From positions 503,883 through 567,882 of the forward strand of contig NZ_FNZN01000001.1 in assembly GCF_900109345.1 (NCBI RefSeq): a stretch of DNA of 64,000 nt, read 5' to 3'. This document shows, piece by piece, positions 16,073-24,781 of this stretch (positions within the stretch are counted from its first letter, which is position 1; each line of letters opens with the position of its first letter). This stretch comes from Maribacter orientalis (GTDB lineage: Bacteria; Bacteroidota; Bacteroidia; Flavobacteriales; Flavobacteriaceae). The position numbers were made by a program, and so were the translations under genes. The notes beneath the pieces were generated by a model. The model did not search any database. It was not told where the DNA came from and saw only the letters and a list, made by a program, of their open reading frames with translations.

Positions 16073-16735
16073 ATGATTGATAATAGAATTCATGTGTATT
16101 GTATGCCTGGTATGGCAGCTAGTTCTGCTATTTTTGAGTATATTAATCTTCCACCGGATAGATTTGAACTTCATTTTTTGGAATGGACAATACCTATTGT
16201 TGGTATTTCCTTTACGGAATATGCGCAAAATATGTGCTCAAATATAGTGCATGAGAATGTTGTATTGTTGGGGGTTTCCTTAGGCGGACTTTTAGTACAG
16301 GAAATGTCAAATTTTGTTATTGTAAGAAAAGTGATAATAATATCAAGCGTTAAAACTCGATATGAACTTCCAAAACGAATGTTGTTTGCGCGTTACACCA
16401 AGGTGCATAAATTACTACCAACTGGGTTGATAAGTAATGTTGAGTTGTTAGCTAAATATGCCTTTGGGGAAAGTGTTACCAAAAGACTATCATTATATGA
16501 ACGATACTTATCAATTCGAGATAAAAGTTATATAGATTGGTGTATTGATCAATTAGTGAATTGGGAATGTGAAAAACCTTGCGACAATTTAGTGCATATA
16601 CATGGTGAAAAAGATAACGTTTTTCCAATTTCTAATATTACCGATTGTTTACCGGTGGCAAATGGAACACATACCATGATAATACATCGTGCTAAATGGT
16701 TTAACGAGAACTTATCAACAATTATTTTGGAATAA
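16073..16735 (+). CDS. Alpha/beta hydrolase
   Basis: A 220-residue cytoplasmic hydrolase without a signal peptide. The start has CMPGMAASSAIF in place of the usual HG oxyanion strand. The nucleophile elbow is GVSLGG (residues 67-72, Ser at 69), the acid is probably the Asp in HGEKDNVFP (about 185), and the histidine is in NGTHTMI (about 205). The catalytic triad is complete. The substrate is unknown; thioesters and carboxyl esters are both possible. It is a single gene, divergent from the GNAT gene, and the next gene has its own promoter starting inside its last codons. Confidence 0.8.
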   Translation: MIDNRIHVYCMPGMAASSAIFEYINLPPDRFELHFLEWTIPIVGISFTEYAQNMCSNIVHENVVLLGVSLGGLLVQEMSNFVIVRKVIIISSVKTRYELPKRMLFARYTKVHKLLPTGLISNVELLAKYAFGESVTKRLSLYERYLSIRDKSYIDWCIDQLVNWECEKPCDNLVHIHGEKDNVFPISNITDCLPVANGTHTMIIHRAKWFNENLSTIILE

Positions 16736-16757
16736 GAAAGTTGTATATATACCTTTG
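16726..16757 (+). promoter_or_regulatory. Bacteroidetes-type promoter of the lytic transglycosylase gene
   Basis: TTTG (16726-16729), 20 bp, then TACCTTTG (16750-16757): an almost ideal -33/-7 pair. The -33 box is inside the last codons of the upstream hydrolase gene. RNA should begin near 16764, 36 nt before the ATG. Confidence 0.75.
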
Positions 16758-16799
16758 GTTGTAAGAATAAAGGAAGAGATAATTTAAAAAATATAAGTC

Positions 16800-17756
16800 A
16801 TGAAAATCATTAAGAATATATTGATGCTGTTAGGAGTAGTATTTGTTGCGGGAACATTAATATTTGCAGTTCAGAGTACTGATGCTGTTTCTGTAAGTAA
16901 TAATACAGTTGTTAATGATAGTGTTCAAAAAAATGTGGCTAAATCCTATAAAATCTCGTCAATAGATATACCTGAGAATTTAAATTTTGCAGGCGAAGTT
17001 GTTCCTCAAGAGGATCCAGAAATTATGGAGCGTGTTGATCGTGAGTTTTTGGTCAATACTTACTGGCAATCGAATGCTTTGTTATTAATGAAAAGAGCAC
17101 ATAAATTTTTCCCGATTATTGAGCCTATACTTGCTAAAAACGGAATTCCTGATGATTTTAAATATTTAGCGGTTGCTGAAAGTGGTTTAACAAACGTTGT
17201 TTCACCTGCAGGAGCTACAGGATTTTGGCAAATTATGAGAGAAACAGGCAGAGAATATGGTCTTGAGGTAAATTCAAATGTCGATGAACGTTATCATTTG
17301 GAAAAGTCAACTGAAGTAGCTTGTAAGTATTTGAATAAATGGAAAGAAAAATATGGAAGTTGGGCTTTAACAGCTGCATCATACAATGCAGGGCCAGGAG
17401 CAATTAATAAATATATGGGTATTCAGCAAGTTGATAATTATTGGGATTTGTTGTTGGGTGATGAAACAGGTAGATATGTGTTTAGAATTATGGCTATCAA
17501 AGAGATTTTAGCTAATCCTGAAAAGTATGGTTTTCATATCGAGAAAGAAGATATGTACGAAGCCGTACCTACCTTTACAGTTGAAATCGACAAGCCAGTT
17601 AGCGACTTTGCAGATTTCGCACAACAATATGAGATCAATTACAAGATTTTAAAACGCCATAATCCATGGTTGCGAGAACCACATTTAAACAATGGTTCTG
17701 GTAAAAAATACACAGTTGAAATTCCTAATAAAGGTTATTACCGAGAAACGAAATAG
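16800..17756 (+). CDS. Lytic murein transglycosylase (MltD-like SLT domain)
   Basis: A 318-residue exported enzyme that cleaves peptidoglycan between MurNAc and GlcNAc with formation of 1,6-anhydroMurNAc. A signal or anchor helix covers about 8-25. The SLT domain (about 100-235) has the catalytic Glu in AVAESGLTNVVSPAGATGFWQIM, followed by AASYNAGPGA. The C-terminal ~60 residues (DFAQQYEINYKILKRHNPWL...KYTVEIP) resemble a diverged LysM-like peptidoglycan-binding module. The domain order is that of MltD, but with only one binding module. It has its own promoter. Confidence 0.9.
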   Translation: MKIIKNILMLLGVVFVAGTLIFAVQSTDAVSVSNNTVVNDSVQKNVAKSYKISSIDIPENLNFAGEVVPQEDPEIMERVDREFLVNTYWQSNALLLMKRAHKFFPIIEPILAKNGIPDDFKYLAVAESGLTNVVSPAGATGFWQIMRETGREYGLEVNSNVDERYHLEKSTEVACKYLNKWKEKYGSWALTAASYNAGPGAINKYMGIQQVDNYWDLLLGDETGRYVFRIMAIKEILANPEKYGFHIEKEDMYEAVPTFTVEIDKPVSDFADFAQQYEINYKILKRHNPWLREPHLNNGSGKKYTVEIPNKGYYRETK

Positions 17757-17758
17757 AT

Positions 17759-18274
17759 TTATATCTTTTTCATTTGTTGCTGCATCATCTTAATTTGATC
17801 AGTCAACATATTATTCTTATCTAATTTTTTAGCTTCGTTCAATAACGTGGTAGCTTCTCTTTTGCGACGCTTTTGCATGGCGATACCAGCAAGGCTAAGT
17901 TTAGCCATGGCCACATCATAATCCATTGTAAGACCTAATTTCAATGCCTTTTTGAAATACTTCTCTGCTTGTGTTAAGTTGGTTTGAGAAAAAATGATGC
18001 CATGTAGGTAATTGTAATAACCTTGTTGTTTTACAGTTAAAGCTGCTTTTGGGTTCTTGATTTTATCTAACCAATTTTTTGTACCGTTTAAATCTTGCTT
18101 TCGCATTCTTAAAAATGCTAAAAGAATAATTTCATTTCTAAAATAAAGAAAGATAAAAATCGTGGATAAAAGTATAAGAGAAATGCCATTTCCAATGTTA
18201 CCTTCTATAAATTGATAGATAGCAAAGGCTATTATTAGTCCTGCGATAACCAATTTTAAATTTTTATTGAACAT
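17759..18274 (-). CDS. Membrane-anchored TPR-like protein
   Basis: A 171-residue protein with two N-terminal membrane helices (about 7-24 and 27-47) and a cytoplasmic helical part. A tetratricopeptide-like unit is seen at about 85-155 (YYNYLHGIIFSQTNLTQAEKYFKKALKLG, then AMAKLSLAGIAMQKRRKREATTLLNEAKKL). There is no enzyme motif. It probably acts as a scaffold. It ends two bases from the convergent transglycosylase gene. I do not recognise a named family; it recurs beside cell-wall genes as far as I recall, which is weak support. Confidence 0.65.
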   Translation of the reverse strand: MFNKNLKLVIAGLIIAFAIYQFIEGNIGNGISLILLSTIFIFLYFRNEIILLAFLRMRKQDLNGTKNWLDKIKNPKAALTVKQQGYYNYLHGIIFSQTNLTQAEKYFKKALKLGLTMDYDVAMAKLSLAGIAMQKRRKREATTLLNEAKKLDKNNMLTDQIKMMQQQMKKI

Positions 18275-18472
18275 ATAATGTATATTTATATCTGATTGAA
18301 AAAATGTAGTGAAATACTTAAGGTTATAGAAACTCTATTGAAATAAGCAACTATAGCGTTTAATTGTAATTCTGGCAAAATTAGTTAAAAGCTAGGTTTT
18401 CAGACGTACGGATTAATAAAAAAATTTTTTTTCATAACCCTTGCCAAAGAAAAAACTCTTTGTATATTTGCG

Positions 18473-18480
18473 CCCAGTTT
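18473..18480 (+). promoter_or_regulatory. -7 box of rpmH
   Basis: TATATTTG matches TAnnTTTG. RNA would start near 18487, leaving a leader of about 42 nt before the rpmH ATG. A -33 TTTG is not visible at the usual distance. Confidence 0.5.
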
Positions 18481-18528
18481 CACAGAGGATTCTGTAAAAT
18501 ATCAAATATAATAGAAAAGGTTTAAGAG

Positions 18529-18696
18529 ATGCCCGGACAAAAAAGAACATATCAGCCGTCAAAAAGAAAAAGAAAGAACAAACATGGTTTTCGTGAGCGT
18601 ATGGCTTCCGTAAATGGTAGAAAGGTTCTTGCAAGAAGAAGAGCAAAAGGAAGAAAGAAATTGACTGTTTCCTCTGAAACAAGACATAAAAAATAA
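18529..18696 (+). CDS. rpmH: 50S ribosomal protein L34
   Basis: A 55-residue basic ribosomal protein that runs [20 protein letters not shown], then [24 protein letters not shown] and a short tail ending RHKK. The core [20 protein letters not shown] is diagnostic of L34; the three-residue PGQ extension before KRTYQPS is seen in some marine flavobacteria. It is very short and overlaps a longer spurious reading frame on the opposite strand. It sits in a tight cassette with its own -7 box and terminator. It is not next to rnpA or dnaA as in many bacteria, but next to carB. Confidence 0.97.
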   Translation: MPGQKRTYQPSKRKRKNKHGFRERMASVNGRKVLARRRAKGRKKLTVSSETRHKK

Positions 18697-18721
18697 TGAT
18701 TGCATAGTTTTTAAAATATAT

Positions 18722-18757
18722 AGGTGTTACTTTTCTGAAAGTAGCACCTTTTTTTTG
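18722..18757 (+). terminator. Rho-independent terminator of rpmH
   Basis: A 12-bp stem, AGGTGTTACTTT (18722-18733) with AAAGTAGCACCT (18738-18749) including one G-U pair, is followed by eight T residues. It separates rpmH from carB, whose ATG follows 29 bp later. Confidence 0.9.
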
Positions 18758-18785
18758 ACCAATTCCCAAAATACACAGTTCAAAA

Positions 18786-21638
18786 ATGCCAAAAAGAAAA
18801 GATTTAAAATCAATTTTATTAATAGGATCTGGCCCAATAGTGATAGGTCAGGCGTGTGAATTTGATTATGCAGGTAGTCAGTCATTACGCTCATTGCGTG
18901 AAGATGGTATAGAGACTATATTAATCAATAGTAACCCAGCAACAATAATGACGGATCCGACAATGGCGGATCATGTTTATTTAAAACCGTTGACTACAAA
19001 ATCAATTGTAGAAATTTTAAAAGCTCATCCACAAATTGATGCTGTTTTACCTACCATGGGTGGTCAAACTGCATTGAACTTATGTATAGAAGCTGATAAA
19101 AAGGGAATTTGGGAAGATTTTGGAGTTGAATTGATTGGTGTAGATATCGATGCCATCAATATAACAGAAGATAGAGAACAGTTTAGGGAACTGATGCTAA
19201 AAATCGGCGTTGGAATGGCACCTCAGGCAACTGCCACTTCTTTTCTGAAAGGGAAAGAGATAGCACAAGAATTTGGCTTCCCGTTAGTAATTAGAGCATC
19301 ATATACCTTAGGAGGGGCGGGAGCTTCTATCGTTTATAAGCCAGAAGATTTTGATGAGCTTTTAAGCTATGGATTGGAAATTTCCCCAATTCACGAAGTT
19401 ATGATTGATAAAGCCCTGATGGGTTGGAAGGAATATGAACTTGAGCTTCTAAGGGATAAAAATGATAACGTAGTTATTATTTGTGCGATTGAGAATATGG
19501 ATCCTATGGGTATTCATACAGGTGATTCAATAACCGTTGCACCAGCAATGACTCTATCGGATAGAACGTATCAGAAAATGCGCGATATGGCAATTCATAT
19601 GATGCGTAGTATTGGAGATTTTGAAGGAGGATGTAATGTACAATTTGCAGTTAGTCCAGATGAAAATGAAGATATTATAGCCATTGAGATAAATCCACGA
19701 GTTTCAAGGTCATCGGCCTTAGCCTCTAAGGCCACAGGATATCCTATTGCAAAAGTAGCGACCAAATTGGCAATTGGGTATACTTTAGATGAATTAGATA
19801 ATCAGATTACGAAATCTACATCAGCATTATTCGAACCGACTTTAGATTATGTAATTGTAAAAATACCACGATGGAACTTCGATAAATTCGAAGGGTCTGA
19901 TCGTTCCTTAGGGCTACAGATGAAATCTGTTGGCGAAGTAATGGGTATTGGTCGTTCATTCCAAGAAGCATTACACAAAGCAACTCAGTCATTAGAAATT
20001 AAGCGTAATGGCTTAGGTGCAGATGGTAAAGGGTATAAGAATTATGAACAAATAATTAGTAAACTAACTATTCCAAGTTGGGACCGCGTTTTTGTAATTT
20101 ATGATGCTATTCAAATGGGAATTCCATTGAGCAGAATTCATGAAATCACTAAAATAGATATGTGGTTTCTTAAGCAATATGAGGAATTACATTTCTTAGA
20201 GAAAGAAATTTCAAAATATACCATTGCTACCTTGTCCAAAGATTTGTTACTTGAAGCAAAACAAAAGGGATTTGCCGACAGGCAAATAGCCCATATGTTA
20301 GATTGCTATGAAAGTGAAGTTTATAATAAGCGTACAGAGCTTAATATAAATAGGGTTTATAAATTAGTAGATACCTGTGCCGCTGAGTTTAAAGCGATGA
20401 CACCTTATTATTATTCGACATTTGAGGCAGAAATAGAAAAACCTGATGGCACTCGATATGTTGAAAATGATAGTATTGTAACCGACAAGAAAAAGATTGT
20501 AGTATTAGGTTCTGGACCAAATAGAATAGGACAAGGTATTGAGTTTGATTATTGTTGTGTTCATGGTGTTTTGGCAGCTGCGGAATGTGGCTATGAGACT
20601 ATTATGATTAACTGTAATCCAGAAACGGTATCAACAGATTTTGACACGGCTGATAAGTTGTACTTCGAACCAGTATTCTGGGAGCATATATATGATATTA
20701 TTCGTCATGAAAAACCAGAAGGTGTCATTGTTCAGCTAGGTGGTCAAACGGCACTTAAATTAGCTGAGAAGTTATCTAAGTATGGAATAAAAATAATAGG
20801 GACTAGTTTCGAGTCTTTAGATTTGGCAGAAGATAGAGGCAGTTTCTCAAAGCTTTTGCAGGAAAATGATATTCCATTCCCTCAATTTGGAGTTGCTGAA
20901 ACAGCAGAGGAAGCATTGGCGCTTTCAGATGAGTTAGACTTCCCATTATTGGTAAGACCATCTTATGTGTTAGGTGGCCAAGGAATGAAGATTGTTATCA
21001 ACAAAGAAGAGCTTGAGGAACATGTTGTGGACCTGCTTCGTAAAATACCTAATAACAAGCTCTTACTTGATCATTATCTAGATGGGGCAATAGAAGCTGA
21101 AGCCGATGCTATTTGCGACGGTGAAGATGTCTATATCATTGGTATTATGGAGCATATTGAGCCTTGTGGTATTCACTCAGGAGATTCTAATGCAACTTTG
21201 CCACCATTTAACTTAGGGGAATTGGTGATGCAGCAAATTAAGGATCATACCAAGAAAATAGCATTGGCATTAAATACAGTGGGACTTATCAATATTCAAT
21301 TTGCGATAAAAAATGAAGTGGTTTATATAATTGAAGCAAATCCAAGAGCTTCACGTACGGTACCTTTTATTGCAAAAGCATATAAAGAGCCTTATGTAAA
21401 TTATGCTACTAAAGTTATGTTAGGAGAGAAGAAAGTGAAAGATTTCACTTTTAATCCTCAACTTGAAGGCTTTGCTATTAAGCAGCCGGTCTTCTCATTT
21501 AATAAGTTTCCTAATGTGAATAAGAATTTAGGTCCAGAAATGAAGAGTACAGGAGAAAGTATTCTCTTTATAGATAGCTTGAAAGATGATGAATTTTACA
21601 ACCTTTATGCAAGACGTAAAATGTATTTGAGTAAATAA
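18786..21638 (+). CDS. carB: Carbamoyl-phosphate synthase large subunit (no allosteric domain)
   Basis: A 950-residue synthetase subunit that makes carbamoyl phosphate from bicarbonate, ammonia (from CarA) and two ATP, for pyrimidines and arginine. Two homologous halves are clear: the first begins LLIGSGPIVIGQACEFDYAG and the second, near residue 572, VLGSGPNRIGQGIEFDY, each with an ATP-grasp fold. The chain ends about 120 residues earlier than the E. coli protein (1073), just after the second ATP-grasp domain, so the C-terminal MGS-like domain that binds UMP and ornithine is absent. Shorter CarB proteins of this size are, as far as I recall, usual in Flavobacteriia. carA is not adjacent. Confidence 0.95.
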   Translation: MPKRKDLKSILLIGSGPIVIGQACEFDYAGSQSLRSLREDGIETILINSNPATIMTDPTMADHVYLKPLTTKSIVEILKAHPQIDAVLPTMGGQTALNLCIEADKKGIWEDFGVELIGVDIDAINITEDREQFRELMLKIGVGMAPQATATSFLKGKEIAQEFGFPLVIRASYTLGGAGASIVYKPEDFDELLSYGLEISPIHEVMIDKALMGWKEYELELLRDKNDNVVIICAIENMDPMGIHTGDSITVAPAMTLSDRTYQKMRDMAIHMMRSIGDFEGGCNVQFAVSPDENEDIIAIEINPRVSRSSALASKATGYPIAKVATKLAIGYTLDELDNQITKSTSALFEPTLDYVIVKIPRWNFDKFEGSDRSLGLQMKSVGEVMGIGRSFQEALHKATQSLEIKRNGLGADGKGYKNYEQIISKLTIPSWDRVFVIYDAIQMGIPLSRIHEITKIDMWFLKQYEELHFLEKEISKYTIATLSKDLLLEAKQKGFADRQIAHMLDCYESEVYNKRTELNINRVYKLVDTCAAEFKAMTPYYYSTFEAEIEKPDGTRYVENDSIVTDKKKIVVLGSGPNRIGQGIEFDYCCVHGVLAAAECGYETIMINCNPETVSTDFDTADKLYFEPVFWEHIYDIIRHEKPEGVIVQLGGQTALKLAEKLSKYGIKIIGTSFESLDLAEDRGSFSKLLQENDIPFPQFGVAETAEEALALSDELDFPLLVRPSYVLGGQGMKIVINKEELEEHVVDLLRKIPNNKLLLDHYLDGAIEAEADAICDGEDVYIIGIMEHIEPCGIHSGDSNATLPPFNLGELVMQQIKDHTKKIALALNTVGLINIQFAIKNEVVYIIEANPRASRTVPFIAKAYKEPYVNYATKVMLGEKKVKDFTFNPQLEGFAIKQPVFSFNKFPNVNKNLGPEMKSTGESILFIDSLKDDEFYNLYARRKMYLSK

Positions 21639-21666
21639 GTCTAATTATTAGACCAGTATTATATCT

Positions 21667-21703
21667 AGAAGGAAAACTTTGAACTTAATTAAGTTTTCCT
21701 TCT
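21667..21703. terminator. Hairpin at the convergent end of carB and the acyl-CoA ligase gene
   Basis: AGAAGGAAAACTT (21667-21679) and AAGTTTTCCTTCT (21691-21703) form a perfect 13-bp stem with an 11-nt loop. The right arm lies inside the last codons of the leftward ligase gene. No T run follows on either side, so termination is uncertain, though the position between convergent genes suits it. Confidence 0.5.
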
Positions 21704-23313
21704 GCATATAGTCTTCTAATTTCTTTCTTATCAAATTTTCCAACACTGGTTTTCGGTACTAAATCTATGGTCACATAATTATCGGGAATTTGATAGTTGG
21801 CAAAATCATATGATAAAAATTCTTTTAGTTCATCATCAGAAATCGGCGTAGAATTATCCGTCAAAACAATAGCCGCCAATGGTCGTTCAGACCATTTTTT
21901 ATCAGGTATGGCTATTACTGCTGCTTCCTTAATTTTAGGGTGTGCCATTAATGCTAATTCTAACGCAACACTTGAAATCCATTCGCCCCCACTTTTTATT
22001 AAATCTTTGGTCCGGTCTGTAATTTCCATATATCCATCGGCATCAATAGTGCTTACATCTCCTGTTCTAAACCAACCATCATCTGTAAAATTATCTCTGT
22101 TATTGGTCTTAAAGTATGATTTTATGACCCAAGCACCTTTCACTTGTAACTCTCCCATGGTTTTGCCGTCACGAGGGGCTACCTTTCCATTGTCCCCGAC
22201 AATTCGCATCTCGATACCTGGAAATTCGATGCCTTGTTTTGCTCGTATTTTAATTTGTTCTTTATGAGATAACGCTTTGTGTTTTTTTTGTAGTCTACTA
22301 GCGGTACCAAGGGGTGAGGTTTCGGTCATTCCCCATGCTTGAACACCACTTATACCAAAATCATTTTCAAAATTCTCAATTAAACTAGCTGGTAATGCAG
22401 AACCGCCAACTAAGTACTCTTTTAGTGCTAATTTTTTACTTGGAGGGTTCTGTTTCATTTCCTCGTAAACACCCATCCAAATGGAAGGAACACCGTTAGC
22501 CTTGGTTATCTTTTCGCTTTCCAACATTTTTATTATCGCTTTAGGTTGTAGATGTAATGAAGGCATTACCATATCTGAACCTGTTAAAAGGCACATATAT
22601 GGAAAACCCCATGCCATCACATGGAATTGAGGTACTATTAATAGAATTACATCGTCATTGCTATAATTACCTGCGTTGGGTGATAAAATAGTCATAGCAT
22701 GAAGGTAAGTTGACCTATGGGAATAAAGTACGCCTTTTGGCATACCTGTGGTTCCACTTGTGTAACACATGCCACAAGCATCGTTTTCACTAAGAATAGG
22801 CCAATCTATAGTATCTAGTTGATTTTCAATTAAATTTTCATAATGAATGATATTTAAAAGGGTAGTACTAAAATTTTCTGGAGCGTTTATGATGATATAC
22901 TTTTCTACAGTTTCTAATTTGGGTGCTATTTTTTCTAGTAAAGGAATTAACGTGGCATCTACAAAAATTACTTTGTCTTCAGAATGATTGATAATGAATT
23001 CGGTCTGTTGAGAAGACAATCGGACATTTATAGTATGGCATATAGCTCCGATACCAGGTATTCCGTAGTATAGTTCTACATGTTGATAATGATTCCAAGC
23101 AAAAGTACCTACCATATCACCCTTGGTAATTCCTAATTTGTTTTTAAGTGCATTTGCTAATTGGCATGAGCGTTTTTCAAGTTCATCATAAGTATACTCA
23201 TGTCGGTCTCCATTGGGTAAGTATGAGATTAACTTCTTATGAGGAAAAGCACTTTTAGCATACTTTAAAATAGTAGTTGTGGTAAGTGGGTAATCCATTA
23301 TTAATCCGTTCAT
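21685..23313 (-). CDS. AMP-binding long/medium-chain fatty acid-CoA ligase
   Basis: About 542 residues from ATG 23313 (an in-frame ATG at 23337 adds 8 residues). It activates a fatty acid with ATP to an acyl-AMP and then to acyl-CoA. Seen: adenylation P-loop YTSGTTGMPKG, the conserved WGMTETSPLG, hinge DRTKDLIKSGGEWIS and the C-terminal lysine in TSVGKFDKKEIR. The start MDYPLTTTTILKYAKSAFP resembles AlkK-type ligases. There is no signal or membrane segment. It is a lone gene; the region before it (23340-23520) is rich in inverted repeats and may hold regulation. Chain length preference cannot be read. Confidence 0.9.
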   Translation of the reverse strand: MNGLIMDYPLTTTTILKYAKSAFPHKKLISYLPNGDRHEYTYDELEKRSCQLANALKNKLGITKGDMVGTFAWNHYQHVELYYGIPGIGAICHTINVRLSSQQTEFIINHSEDKVIFVDATLIPLLEKIAPKLETVEKYIIINAPENFSTTLLNIIHYENLIENQLDTIDWPILSENDACGMCYTSGTTGMPKGVLYSHRSTYLHAMTILSPNAGNYSNDDVILLIVPQFHVMAWGFPYMCLLTGSDMVMPSLHLQPKAIIKMLESEKITKANGVPSIWMGVYEEMKQNPPSKKLALKEYLVGGSALPASLIENFENDFGISGVQAWGMTETSPLGTASRLQKKHKALSHKEQIKIRAKQGIEFPGIEMRIVGDNGKVAPRDGKTMGELQVKGAWVIKSYFKTNNRDNFTDDGWFRTGDVSTIDADGYMEITDRTKDLIKSGGEWISSVALELALMAHPKIKEAAVIAIPDKKWSERPLAAIVLTDNSTPISDDELKEFLSYDFANYQIPDNYVTIDLVPKTSVGKFDKKEIRRLYAEGKLN

Positions 23314-23407
23314 ATGAAGAGTATTTAAGTTAAGCAAAAGCTTGTCGCTTAAATTTAGTCATTTAATGAAGAGGTTCAATTAAAATTTATTTTAAGCAAT
23401 TAAGATA

Positions 23408-23519
23408 GCGCAAAGGCGATGATTTAATAATGCTTGCCATTATTATAAAAACTATATCGCTAAAGCGCATTGTGGTTATCAGAATAATAACCTGACTTAT
23501 GTTAGATTAATTTAATCTA
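23408..23519. repeat. Cluster of three inverted repeats between two leftward genes
   Basis: First, an extended hairpin: GCGC (23408-23411) and GCGAT (23416-23420) pair with ATCGC (23456-23460) and GCGC (23465-23468), and inside them TAATAATG (23425-23432) pairs with CATTATTA (23438-23445). Second, GGTTAT (23474-23479) with ATAACC (23487-23492). Third, TAGATTAA (23503-23510) with TTAATCTA (23512-23519). They fill the gap downstream of the GIY-YIG gene and upstream of the ligase gene. No protein-coding potential is evident. A structured leader, operators or a decayed small repeat element are all possible. Confidence 0.5.
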
Positions 23520-23535
23520 GCTAGGTTTATGAAGT

Positions 23536-23886
23536 TTAATTGAACCAAACAGCATACCTTTTTCTTCTTAGCTCGATTGCTAATTGCTCTTCCATTTTTA
23601 AAGCTTCCGCTTTCGTTGATATAGGTCCGATATGATTGTATAGACTACCACGAAGGTATAAGCCATATTTATACACAATTGAGGAAGATAGATTATGTCC
23701 TTTTTTACTAAGCGAACCATTTTTATGTTGCTCAAAACGTTCTTTGGGTTCCTTACTCGTCATTCCTACATACAGACATTCTAAAACGCCATTAAATTGC
23801 GGGTTAGCTTCCCTGAATTTTCTATTTTCAGAGTACACCTTTTTAGATAATTCAATTACGTAAATCGAATATTTATAATTAGGCAT
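23536..23886 (-). CDS. Small GIY-YIG-superfamily nuclease-like protein
   Basis: A 116-residue protein with the pattern SIYV (7-10), LYVGMT (38-43), Arg50 in KERFEQH, His54 and Glu99 in ALKMEEQLA, matching the ordered key positions of the GIY-YIG fold. The spacing between the two strands is longer than in UvrC or intron nucleases. The catalytic Arg and Glu equivalents are present, so it may cut DNA, but free-standing members of this type have no assigned role that I know. It is not linked to a mobile element or repair operon. Called from motif order; the function is open. Confidence 0.6.
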   Translation of the reverse strand: MPNYKYSIYVIELSKKVYSENRKFREANPQFNGVLECLYVGMTSKEPKERFEQHKNGSLSKKGHNLSSSIVYKYGLYLRGSLYNHIGPISTKAEALKMEEQLAIELRRKRYAVWFN

Positions 23887-23958
23887 AATCTATTTTATTT
23901 GTTTGGGATAAGCGTAAAATATACTTACTACCTTTAAATTAAGATTCAAAATAGAAAT

Positions 23959-24765
23959 TTACCCTTTTCTACCCGTAAAATTTTCCATCGTTTTGTAAAC
24001 CCCTAAAACATCTCCTGTAAACCAATCAAAAATTGAAATAGGTAAAATGGCTTGTGCAAACCGAGTAACTCTATAAATATACCCAGGTATAGAAACCATT
24101 TTTTTATTTTTTTCAATAGCCTTTATAATGGTTAAAGCAGTAGTTTCTGGGTCGAGTATAGGAATTTTAGACTTTACCCCATTGAACATACCGGTATTTA
24201 TATAATAGGGCATTATTGTAGTAACATTAATGTTTTTCTTTAACTGTTCCATTTCCAAACGTAGACTATCTGAAAAGCCTATTAGTGACCATTTAGTAGC
24301 TACATAAACAGACATTTTTGGGTTAGAAAGTAATCCGCCAGAAGAGGCAATATTGCATATATGTCCAAAGTTTTTAGATAACATGTTATTAATGAAAGCA
24401 TGGGTAATATATATCGGTGCATTCGAATTAATATTCAAAGTATTCGTAATATCAGCTTCTGAATGTTCATGAAAATAGTTGCCTACGATAATACCTGCGT
24501 TATTAATCAATAGATCTATGCCACCAAAATTATTGATTACTTCTTTGGCAGCGTTATTAATTTCAGAAATACTGGAAACATCAACTTTCATGATCGTAAG
24601 CTTTCCTAATGAGGAATACTTTAATCTTAATTTCTCTAAATTATCACTGTTAATATCCCAAATTATAATACTTGCACCCCGTTCTAATAGCAATCGGCAC
24701 ATGATTTCACCAATACCAGAAGCTCCACCAGTAACTAATACTATTTTGTCTTTTAAGTTTTTCAT
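23959..24765 (-). CDS. Short-chain dehydrogenase/reductase
   Basis: A 268-residue NAD(P)-dependent oxidoreductase. The cofactor loop is TGGASGIG (12-19), the structural motif NNAG is at 88-91, and the catalytic set is Ser141 or Ser142, Tyr154 and Lys158 (YVATK). Asp37 after the second strand (WDIN) suggests NAD preference. It matches the classical SDR group related to retinol/11-beta-hydroxysteroid-type dehydrogenases with a hydrophobic C-terminus (about 230-250) that could touch the membrane. The substrate is unknown. It starts 16 bp after the stop of the 111-residue unknown gene, so the two are probably co-transcribed. Confidence 0.88.
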   Translation of the reverse strand: MKNLKDKIVLVTGGASGIGEIMCRLLLERGASIIIWDINSDNLEKLRLKYSSLGKLTIMKVDVSSISEINNAAKEVINNFGGIDLLINNAGIIVGNYFHEHSEADITNTLNINSNAPIYITHAFINNMLSKNFGHICNIASSGGLLSNPKMSVYVATKWSLIGFSDSLRLEMEQLKKNINVTTIMPYYINTGMFNGVKSKIPILDPETTALTIIKAIEKNKKMVSIPGYIYRVTRFAQAILPISIFDWFTGDVLGVYKTMENFTGRKG

Positions 24766-24781
24766 AATTTAAACAGCTGTT

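Noticed and set aside
18413-18769. A 118-residue leftward reading frame
   Set aside because: It lies over the certain rpmH gene and its promoter and terminator on the other strand, and its product is a hydrophobic, Phe-rich sequence with no family look. It is a shadow.
21639-21656. GTCTAATTATTAGAC palindrome after carB
   Set aside because: It is short, AT-rich and lacks a T run, and a much stronger hairpin follows at 21667-21703.
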